64,000 bases of DNA. Origin: Neoechinorhynchus agilis. Lineage: Eukaryota > Acanthocephala. The notes beneath the pieces were generated by a model that was not told the DNA's origin, did no database searches, and saw nothing but the letters and a program-made list of their open reading frames with translations. This document shows positions 44,580-52,756 of this stretch, piece after piece. Made by a program: the position numbers and the translations under genes. The first letter of the stretch is position 1; each line of letters starts with the position of its first letter. The stretch is taken from the NCBI GenBank assembly GCA_051530055.1, contig CM121341.1, positions 4,650,001 to 4,714,000 on the forward strand, read 5' to 3'.

Positions 44580-45415
44580 CAGTTTAAAATTGTCATTGAA
44601 AAGGCAGTGGTGCTTTAGCTTAGAGAGGATTCTAGTGGACAATGAGTCCAGGAACGGCATTCTGATGAACATTTTTCCTAAGAATAACCAGTGTCCGTAG
44701 GATAAAGCTATGATTTTCATGTTTTAGATGACAAACCTTGGAGAAATGTCGGAATTATCCGTCAATTAGGTGGGGTGGCAAAACTACAAAAAAAGAAAGT
44801 AAATAATTTGGATTATTATCTTCGAGGGAAAAGAATACTTTCTTTTTCCCATCTTGCCTCGGATTTAAGTTCACTAATCTATATTTCCTCGATATTTCGT
44901 CGGATATTTAAAATTGTCATTGAAAAGGCAGCGGTGCTTTAGCTTAGAGAGGATTCTAGTGGACAATGAGTCCAGGAACAGCATTCTGATGAACATTTTT
45001 CCTGAGAATAACCAGTGTCCGTAGGATAAAGCTATGATTTTCGTGTTTTAGATGACAAACCTTGGAGAAATGTCGGGATTATCCGTCAATTAGGCGGGGT
45101 GGCAAAACTACAAAAAAAAGAGAGTAAACAATAATTTGGATTATTATCTTCGAGGGAAAATACTTTCTTTTTTCCCATCCCGCCTCGGATTTAAGTTCAC
45201 TAATCTATATTTCCTCGATATTTTGTCGGATATTTAAAATTTCTATTGAAAAGGCAGCGGTGCTTTAGCTCAGAGAGGATTCTAGTGGACAATGAGTCCA
45301 GGAACGGCATTCTGATGAACATTTTGCCCGATAATAACCAGTGTCCGAAGGATAAAGCTATAATGTTCGTGTTTTAGATGACAAACCTTGGAGAAATGTC
45401 GGAATTATTTGCCGA
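44580..45415. repeat. Three-copy ~323-bp tandem repeat
   Basis: The units share gaaaaggcagcggtgcttta, ttctagtggacaatgagtcc and gatgacaaaccttggagaaa. They start near 44586, 44908 and 45232. Part of each unit (gattattatcttcgaggg, then actttctttttcccat, then ttaagttcactaatctatat) resembles the 236-bp array at 37.3 kb, so the two arrays share an ancestor. Confidence 0.88.
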
Positions 45416-45625
45416 TAGGTGAAATATCGGAATGTATACGAACCACGTAATTCACACTGTATCCTATCACCAATACGAAATTCCATTTGTGGGGAATAAT
45501 TGTGAGCTCGTTTTGCGGATACTTTTTGACTTTATTTGAAGAACTAAAAGAAATCGGAGTTTTTCAGTCTTTAGAAATCCACAACGATCCAAAAAACGAC
45601 GGAAAAAGTTCGAGTATACGGTGAT

Positions 45626-45868
45626 ATGGACTGGATCAATTGTGTTGATTGCATTTGGCCGATATCTGATTGGCTTCAAGTCGTTCACGGTATTGGGTTT
45701 TTTCTCTTACCAAATTGCGTGAGCGCGGTTTATTCCTTGAGATTCTCTCAACCGTGGGGTATTAAGAACGTTCATTTAAAACCACTTTACTCATTATCGC
45801 TTAGCGAACAGATCGTTGATCAGCTCAAAAGGATTTTTCCACACCCGTGTACATTTGAATATTGTTAA
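45626..45868 (+). CDS. Unidentified ORF, possible last exon
   Basis: An 80-codon frame reads MDWINCVDCIWPISDWLQVV, then SLRFSQPWGIKNVHLKPLYS, and ends PHPCTFEYC. The frame is open about 25 residues further upstream (KVRVYGD), so a 5' exon is likely. The composition looks like real protein but I do not recognise it. It is convergent with MRPS18A, leaving 15 bases between the two stop codons. Confidence 0.4.
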   Translation: MDWINCVDCIWPISDWLQVVHGIGFFLLPNCVSAVYSLRFSQPWGIKNVHLKPLYSLSLSEQIVDQLKRIFPHPCTFEYC

Positions 45869-45883
45869 ATTTTATTTTCACCG

Positions 45884-46303
45884 TTAAAAATATCTCCTTG
45901 TGCGTTTAAGGATCTCATAGTCAGTCCAAAACGAATTAAACTTTTCCCATCCAGGTTTCACGGTCCTAGGAAAAAGACCTGCCTTATAAGCATGTTTGAC
46001 TATAGTCATTAATTTTTTATATTGACGCCAACACAAACCAGTGGCACTTCTAGGAAGTACAGTTCCGTTTTTTCGAATGTATTGGTTCAAAATAAGGACG
46101 TCTGTATGCTGCACAACAACACCTTTCCTCTCCAGTTTACACCAAGAGCAAACCTCCTCCGGTCCCTCTAATTTGAGAACATTCTTGGGTTGAACGTGCC
46201 GACCTTCTATAATAGTAACGCCAGCTTCAGTCTTCGTAGCGATCAATTTGTGTGCCATCGATGCCACGAACAAGCGGAAATGTTGTAGTGAAGAAAAACG
46301 CAT
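45884..46303 (-). CDS. MRPS18A: Mitochondrial ribosomal protein S18A
   Basis: This is 139 residues of the bS18m family. TIIEGRHVQP matches the family's TTIIEGRI. The zinc-ribbon-like CSWC follows, then HTDVLILNQYIRKNGTVLPR, then SATGLCWRQYKKL and KHAYKAGLFP. Each block aligns to vertebrate MRPS18A (CPIC, [33 protein letters not shown]). The start Met directly follows an acceptor sequence (cctttctag|ATG), which supports this start and a trans-spliced or spliced 5' end. An upstream Met frame at 46424 is rejected. The protein belongs to the small mitoribosomal subunit or, for the A paralogue, its large-subunit equivalent. Confidence 0.92.
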   Translation of the reverse strand: MRFSSLQHFRLFVASMAHKLIATKTEAGVTIIEGRHVQPKNVLKLEGPEEVCSWCKLERKGVVVQHTDVLILNQYIRKNGTVLPRSATGLCWRQYKKLMTIVKHAYKAGLFPRTVKPGWEKFNSFWTDYEILKRTRRYF

Positions 46304-46980
46304 CTAGAAAGGATTTGGTGCTATTTTCAGGCGATTTTTCAGAGTTTTTTTGTACACTGAATGCTAGGGAATTCAAACCACGGTCATTTCCAACCACCCC
46401 CTTCACAATGTCGGGTAGCCGCATTTTAAAAAAGGGAATAATAACACTTTTATTTCTTCATAAAAACTCGGGTTCAGATTTGTTCAATGAATTCGGTTGC
46501 TGTGATTTTGGAGTGGATTCGAGTTGTTCGGGTGGTGGTTATGGCTTGTAAAATAGTTGCCGAGGTTTGTGTTTACTCAGAATCATTTCAAAAGATACGG
46601 ACGATAACTTCTATTGGATTTATAGTTTAAAGCATTTAGCCGGTAATGAAAACATGACGTTATCAGTTTAAAAAATAGAACTCATGCAATATCTTCTACA
46701 ATCACCACCGTCCGTAAAATCGGAGCTTCTCTCCTTCCTCGGGTTGTATGGAAAAAGAAGCGGAGATCAGGGTTTGAATCTACGCGTTTTTGGGAAAACT
46801 CGTGGATATTCCTATTTTAAAAGGAAATTTACACAGAAACGCTCAAACCCAATTTTGGTTTTTATATTCTCGTCCAAATTAGAATTTCACTATTCCTGAA
46901 ATTTTAAAAAGAGAAAGCGGTTTGGGAAAATCATCACTGTGTCCCAAGTCACGGCTGAGAGAACGGATGAGCGCTAGTGC

Positions 46981-47175
46981 TTGGTTTCCGCAACAAATCC
47001 TTTGTTAGAGCGAATGCTTCATCGTTCTAAAAAGGAAGCTTTAAAAAGTACCATGATTTGGAATGAATGGAAAACAATCTTCGGTCACAAAGAATGCCAA
47101 CAACAACGAGATAATCAACGAGTACGTTACTATGAACGTGTTTTCTTACTCGAGCGCTTGTTTAACGCGATCTAA
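46981..47175 (+). CDS. Unidentified exon upstream of CRCP
   Basis: An open frame without its own ATG at the left carries ERMLHRSKKEALKSTMIWNE, then RVRYYERVFLLERLFNAI and a stop. It is charged and helical. The stop lies only 22 bases before the CRCP start, and that gap ends in a splice acceptor, an operon-like layout. An upstream ORF at 46684-46899 (MQYLLQSPPSVKSELLSFLG) may be an earlier exon of the same gene. The family is not recognised. Confidence 0.4.
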   Translation: MVSATNPLLERMLHRSKKEALKSTMIWNEWKTIFGHKECQQQRDNQRVRYYERVFLLERLFNAI

Positions 47176-47197
47176 ACAAGTATTTACTTTTTTCTAG

Positions 47198-47572
47198 ATG
47201 GACGTTCACTCGAATTGTAGCGGCCATTTGTGTGACTTCGAGGTTCTTGAATATCTTCAGAAAAGAATCGAGTTTCATAAAGAACATCCAAACTCCCTAT
47301 CAGAAGAACAGTACAAAATAATCACGGATCTGCATGAGAGAATGAAAACAATGCCATGCGCTGCTCAAACACGGGATTATTTACGGCCACTAATCGAAGG
47401 ATTTAGCCTGCTACCAATAACTGATTTCGAAAAACGTCAAATCATCAACTTAGCACCGAAAAGCACCGTGGAACTTGAGATGATCTTATCAAAGTCAATG
47501 GTAAATCTCACTGCCGAGCAAAGTGCAAAAATTGTTGAGATGTTGAACTCACGTCGCTCACAAAATAGTTAA
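47198..47572 (+). CDS. CRCP: RNA polymerase III subunit RPC9 (CRCP)
   Basis: This is a 124-residue Rpb4-like subunit of RNA polymerase III. CDFEVLEYLQKRIEFHK matches the N-terminal NYEVFxLL motif. TMPCAAQTRDYLRPLIEGF matches TPCxxQ...ireFL. ITDFEKRQIINLAPKSTVEL matches LTKAEKLQLLNxRP.tavE. The C-terminal LTAEQSAKIVEMLNS matches LTEEQIEAL. RPC9 pairs with RPC8 in the Pol III stalk. The ATG immediately follows acttttttctag, a strong 3' splice site. The gap of 22 bases to the previous stop suggests co-transcription and trans-splicing. An aataaa signal lies about 20 bases after the stop. Confidence 0.92.
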   Translation: MDVHSNCSGHLCDFEVLEYLQKRIEFHKEHPNSLSEEQYKIITDLHERMKTMPCAAQTRDYLRPLIEGFSLLPITDFEKRQIINLAPKSTVELEMILSKSMVNLTAEQSAKIVEMLNSRRSQNS

Positions 47573-48111
47573 TAATGAATTACCTTTCGCATTAATAAAA
47601 AAGTTAAGTAACATATCGATGTTGTAATTCCGTGCCTCTCTCCTTTTGGAAATATTAAACGATTTTATTATTAAAATTCAAGTATGAGTTATTCAAGGCT
47701 TAATATCTTACACTGACCACAAAAATACTAAAATTTATATTCTTTTTGGCCAATTTTCTATACGAATACCAGATCTAAAGCAGTACAAATACTTTTGAAA
47801 GTTGATTTTGAGGTGTTTGCAATTTAACAACAAATCTTTTAAAACAAAACCCGAAAATAATATCAACATTTTAACCAAAGTCATTTTTTTCCATACTTAG
47901 TTTCAGAATATTAATCGGATACAAGAACAGAGAATAAATATGGAGCACACGTGGGTGAAAATTCAAAGGGAATTGAATTTCTTTAAATGTCTAAAAAAAT
48001 ATGTTTATCCGAAGCATTTTTTAAAGAAACAATCTCTAAAGAAATGTTACTGCTGGGAAATGCTTAGATCAATATTGTATTTTTGAATCGTCAATGTTTA
48101 TTCTTTTTTAA
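47573..48111. other. AT-rich intergenic stretch
   Basis: Contains the 3' processing signal of CRCP and long A/T runs, up to the left edge of the inverted H1 duplication. No coding or repeat structure is seen. Confidence 0.45.
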
Positions 48112-49565
48112 ATGCGCTCTTTTAATCTTTATAAACTCGCAGAAATTGAATGCAAATTCTGCGTTACTATGGCAATCAAAGGCAATGAAAAATTCCACAA
48201 TTGCAAATCATTGAATTCGTTCTACCAAATTTGGGTGCGTTTATTCTTGTAAATCCATGCCCCGGTCCATTCCTAAAGCTCTTCGTGAGTGCTGTGAACG
48301 GTTTCCTTCTTTATGTGAGGAAGTTTTTGGTGATGGACGCATTGTAGAGGAGCGAAGGAAGCAGCCGAAAAGTAAAGAAAGGAATCAGACTTCTAAGAAA
48401 TCCACGAAAAAATCTCCACAAGAAAAGACGGCTCCGAGGAGAAGACGGCGAATAGCGAAGAAAGTTGATGCTAAAGAAAATGTAAGTTGTTCAGAAGTGA
48501 AAATGGATAAAGGAACAAATACTAAACGGGTTTCAAAGAGTTCTCGGGAAAAACCATCTCCACCGATTAAGCGGATCTCAACGCGTAAAATCGACAAAAT
48601 GGATTCAGTGAAGAAACTCGGCTGCGACCCGAACAACGTTCCAAATTACAAGACTCAAAGAAGAGCTTTGGGTTGTATGGTCAAGAGGGCGGTCCTTGGG
48701 AGAGAAGCAAATGGTCAAACTGCTATCAAAGAATCTGAAATTATACAGGAATTATTGGCGTGTTTAAAAGAAGAAGGAGTATCGAAGATTCAACTACGCA
48801 ACCGCCTTAAATTCACAATCGACCAATGTGTTGAGGGAAAAACTCTCTTGAGAGGTGACGGTGGAACGTTAAAGATTGGACCGAAATTGAGAAACCGTTG
48901 TGCTCCGGGAATTAAATTGCAGCCGAAAGGTGAAGATAAAATTAGTAAGATGAAAGTTCGAGAAAAGGCGAAAAAGAAGGAGAAACCTGAGAAGAGAATC
49001 ATTAAAAAGATTGGAAGCAATGCAGTGTCCGAGAACGCTGACAAACCGAAAGGAAAGAGGAAAATTGCGAAGTCAAAGAAAGCTCCATTGAGAAAAGCTA
49101 AGAAGGTTGTTCGCAAAGCAGCGCCGAAGTCAAAAGTTAAGAAAAGAGCGAGTCCAAAAACTTATGTGAGACGCGTTAAAAGAACAGTAAAGAAATCTCC
49201 TGAGAAAAGAACACGAAAAGCAACCAGTAAGCAAAAAAAGACTAAAGCGCCGGTTCGTTCAATAGAAACCAGGAAACGTACGAAGAAAACACTAAAAGGT
49301 ACAAATCCCAAGCGAGCTAAAAAAATTGAAGTGGAAAATAAGGACTTAAATGAGATGAACAAAACTGAAACCGGAGAAGGAGTCTCAAACAATAAAAAGG
49401 TTCAAAAAAGCGATCAAGCATTCTCAGTTGAAATCATTAAAGCAACCGATGAACCTAATTCGGCAAATATTGAGAACTCGGAGAATACTACGTCACTTGG
49501 TTTAGAAGCTTCGATTTAGTTTTAAAACTTTTTTGATTACAAAAAATGATTGATAAAAATAAAAC
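48112..49565. repeat. Inverted duplication, arm 2 (H1-like gene)
   Basis: Reverse-complement partner of 22711-24163, about 25 kb away. Homology covers the promoter-proximal ~145 bases, the whole ORF and about 45 bases of the 3' flank. Confidence 0.95.
48257..49519 (+). CDS. Lysine-rich histone H1-like chromatin protein, copy 2
   Basis: This is 420 residues, with the same domain layout as the copy at 22752-24014: a basic N-terminus, a winged-helix-like domain (about 128-215), a Lys/Ala/Pro-rich tail and a polar C-terminus. The two proteins differ at five places: A92V, R190Q, V262D, S303Y and V348G. I also saw at least four silent changes, for example in the codons for L121, I219 and L221. There is no frameshift in either copy, which argues for selection on both or a very recent event. 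R190Q lies in the probable DNA-binding domain, and S303Y removes a serine beside an SPK-type site. Confidence 0.65.
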   Translation: MPRSIPKALRECCERFPSLCEEVFGDGRIVEERRKQPKSKERNQTSKKSTKKSPQEKTAPRRRRRIAKKVDAKENVSCSEVKMDKGTNTKRVSKSSREKPSPPIKRISTRKIDKMDSVKKLGCDPNNVPNYKTQRRALGCMVKRAVLGREANGQTAIKESEIIQELLACLKEEGVSKIQLRNRLKFTIDQCVEGKTLLRGDGGTLKIGPKLRNRCAPGIKLQPKGEDKISKMKVREKAKKKEKPEKRIIKKIGSNAVSENADKPKGKRKIAKSKKAPLRKAKKVVRKAAPKSKVKKRASPKTYVRRVKRTVKKSPEKRTRKATSKQKKTKAPVRSIETRKRTKKTLKGTNPKRAKKIEVENKDLNEMNKTETGEGVSNNKKVQKSDQAFSVEIIKATDEPNSANIENSENTTSLGLEASI

Positions 49566-50660
49566 GTTTTTATAAACGACGACAGATATCTTTGACCGAA
49601 CACTAACCGAGCAAAAATATTACCTTTAAGGAAGGTTACAAATGGAACTAATTTTTAAGGGGCTTTGATAACGCAACAGCATATTTCTGTTTTCCATTCA
49701 GAGAATTTTATCTAATAAAAGTATTAAATCAGGGAAAATTTCTAACTATTTTCTTTATTCATATCTTCGATCTCCTAACTCTTTGATATATCGATTGGAA
49801 AGCTCTAAATTTTTTATTTATTTGAATGCCATTTTAATCGAACGACGAAATAAATGTTACAAAAACTACATCGTGACAATCGATTAATCGACTTTGGATG
49901 TGCAAACAGCCAAGTCGAATTAAAAAAATCGACTTGCCCATAATAAGCGTTCGTTCGCCAAGAAAAACCAGAAATTCGACCTGAGGAAAGACCAACCTTA
50001 CAAGCGCTCCTGCAAGCAATAAACTCCAATTCCCACGAGAGTGGCCTTCACATTCCCCGGTACAATTGAGTCTTCTTAGATTGAATAAAAACGACTTTAT
50101 GAGAACTAACTCATGCGTTTGTTGAAGTTCTGAAGGTCTCCAATTTATTTACAAAGTTCCAAGGCGTGATTAATAAGTGAGCTTTTTCAGTACTTTAATT
50201 TAGACGCGCTTTCGGAAAACATTACCCATTAAATAAAAACTCGAAATTTGAAAACGCGTTCGTGTACCCACTTTTTTCAGTCAAAGTCAGGGTGGAAAAT
50301 TTAACGTCGAACGGTTATGAGATTTTCCCTTTGTGTATGAAAAAATCAGGAAATCAAAAAACCATTTCTGCAGTAAATTAATTTGCACCTTGCCTTTCCA
50401 AATTACACACAAATTTCTTTTTTAAACTCCTAATTTTTTTAATGTTACAAGAGAAAGCGTTACAAAAGACTCCATCATCTCTCGCTTGTTTCCAAAATTC
50501 GCCGTACGATTCAGTAATGTTCAAAGGTTGAGATGAAAAGAAATATCAAGAAAAAAAGTACTGAGAAAAGATCGTTCCAAACTAAAAATCGAGAAATTTG
50601 AGGGAACTAAATAAAAACCAAAATTCAGCAATCGATGTTCAAACAAAGAATGTTTGAAGA
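49566..50660. other. AT-rich intergenic stretch
   Basis: No supported gene. Short ORFs on the minus strand at 49814-50029 overlap each other in different frames. No tandem structure is visible by eye. Confidence 0.45.
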
Positions 50661-50769
50661 TTGAACTATTCTGATGGTTGTTTATGACGGTGGAAAATTA
50701 AAGGAATTTCAGTGAGATGCAATGTCCCTTGCACAGTGCGTGTCCCTCGAGATCTGATGTGGGCATTCC

Positions 50770-51693
50770 TCAGGAAAAGGAATTGTCCTGAACACTGTCG
50801 CCGCGGTCCAAGCGATGTACCGAGAATGCTAACAGCGGGACCATCGACCATTTCCGAGTCTCCGTGGGTCTGCAACGGGGTTCGGCCCTAAGCCCATTCT
50901 TGTTCACGATCGTGATGGACGTCCTAGGAAATGCGGAAAGAGAAATGAACCCACCATGGACGATACTATTCGCGGACGATTTGATGCTCACAGCTAGGGA
51001 CGTGGACACGCTCAAGAATTTGCTGAAGAGTTGGCGACAGCGATTAGAGAGCAAAGGATTGAGAGTGAACAGGTGCAAAATGAGATACATGGGGCCGGGT
51101 AACCTCGATATGCAAGGAACTTAGATCAAAAAGATGAACACCTTCAAATATTTGGGCAGCATATTGAACATGCAATGTGAGCTCAAACCAGAGATCGGAC
51201 AAAGAGTTCAATGCAGGTGGAACAACTGGAGGAAGACAACAGGCATCCCTGCGATAAGTATCTCCCGAAACGGCGGGTGTACAAGGCAGTAGTGCGACCC
51301 GCAATGCTTTACGTAGCAGAGAAGTTGGATACGAAGAAGGAAGACGTTCAACGATTAGCTGTCAACGAAATGCGTACGCTGAGATGGTCCGCAGGATTGA
51401 CACGCAAGGATCGAGTGCCCAATGAGGAGGTGCGAAAGCTGTTTGCTGCCGAGCCGATCGAGGAGGTAATCGCTTAGAAGCGGATGCGATGGTACCTGCA
51501 GGTGACACAAGCAAATGAAGACGCAGCTCGAGGGGAAAAAGAGAAGAGGGAGGCCCAAGAAGAGGTGGGGGGACAGTGTGAGCGGAGATTTCAAGACGCT
51601 GGGAAAGGAGAACAAAGACGAAAACCGACAATGCTGAAAAGAACGACCTCTCAAGTGAGAGAAAAGTTCAAAGAAATGTTGTTGTTTTATTAA
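50770..51693 (+). mobile_element. RTE-like LINE, 5'-truncated
   Basis: Plus-strand frame 50864-51124 encodes GLQRGSALSPFLFTIVMDVL, the RTE GLxQGxxLSPxLFxxVMD motif. It also has ILFADDLMLTARDVDTL, the catalytic box, and a conserved ESKGLRVNRCKMRYM. Frame 51211-51477 continues with KAVVRPAMLYVAEKLDTKKE and VNEMRTLRWSAGLTRKDRVP, the RTE C-terminal signature. The tail is basic and ends in a T-rich stretch near 51690. There is one stop between the two frames and the 5' half is missing. Confidence 0.85.
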
Positions 51694-51796
51694 ATCCGAT
51701 ATTTCGGCACACATTTGAGCCCTTTAATTTTTAAGCTATAAACAAGCAACGAATACCGTTCAATACACGGAAGAATCACTAAAATGCTCTCAAAGA

Positions 51797-52092
51797 ATGT
51801 CTAAAATGTTCAATATTGAACAGAAAAAGAACGGCTTAGCTAAAACCGGGTTACACGGAAGAAAGCGGCGGAAATAAAGGAGAATTTGCCTTTCAGAATG
51901 TTTAATCTTACTAAAAGAGCTAAAAAAGAGACGGAAAATGATCGGAAAGGTTTCGTCATCAACGAAGAAGGCAAACTCGTTTTCCCTGTGCCGGCGAAAG
52001 AGGTAACAAACGTCGAATTAAAAGATCGACTTCATCACTTGAACTGGCTTAGCGGAATCAAAGCGAACGCTGAAAACTCCATAAAACTGTGA
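51797..52092 (+). CDS. Small two-exon hypothetical gene, 82 aa
   Basis: Exon 1 (51797-51849) encodes MSKMFNIEQKKNGLAKTG. A 47-nt intron (gttaca...cctttcag) joins in phase to exon 2 (51897-52092). Exon 2 encodes MFNLTKRAKKETENDRKGFV, then INEEGKLVFPVPAKEVTNVE, and ends ENSIKL. It is highly charged and probably partly disordered. aataaa follows the stop at about 52110. Family unknown. Confidence 0.5.
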
Positions 52093-52756
52093 TTATTGTT
52101 TTATGTTTCTAATAAATTTAAACAAGCAATACGCTTTTACGTGATTCTCTGAACGTAGATTATCTTCTGAATGTCCTAGCGGAAAATAGAGTTCATTTAT
52201 AAAAATCATGGAATGTGTAAGTTTCATTTTGTAGCTTATCCGAATTGTTATCGATCCCAGATTGTTCAGTGGTTATGTCGGAGAAGGTTCGATTCATAAA
52301 TTCAAGATTCAACGGTCGAGTGTTCAAATAGAGAGTTTTTGGGACGGGTAATTCAAATGCCGCTTTCGCGAACCCGGGACGGTTTTTTTTGTCAATCGGG
52401 CGCTTAAACAGTTTATGGGTTTCTCGCGAATAATTTTTCAATTCAATAAAATATTTTTTTATCAGATTAGCCTGTCTGAAACGTCGGATTTCTTATATGT
52501 AAACGTGATTGTTTGATAAGAGAACAATATTCCGATTCGTTGTATGTTCGAGTCGAGTTCTCGTTTTGATCGTCGCTCAAATTCGATTTACGACCAATTT
52601 CCTCGATTTTTAGATCGTATATTAAAGGGCAAAAATGCGTCTTAAAGATTCGAATGAAGTGTATAGAATTAGAGATAAGAAACGATAAAAAGCTAAAAAG
52701 AGATCTTTAGGGAACATTGTATTTGATTCCGAAGCAGAAATATAAATAAATGAGTT
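52093..52756. other. 3' flank of the forkhead gene, with a copied coding piece
   Basis: About 95 bases at 52500-52600 (cgtgattgtttgataagaga, then attccgattcgttgtatgtt) repeat, at roughly 88 percent by eye, the coding sequence at 53180-53275 in the same orientation. Otherwise it is AT-rich non-coding DNA. A polyadenylation signal for the minus-strand gene is plausible in this stretch. Confidence 0.6.

Noticed and set aside
46227-46424. Upstream Met for MRPS18A at 46424
   Set aside because: It is in a different frame with no family similarity, and the acceptor-adjacent ATG at 46303 fits better.
46252-46551. Plus-strand ORF of 99 codons over the MRPS18A start
   Set aside because: Low-complexity antisense frame with no features.
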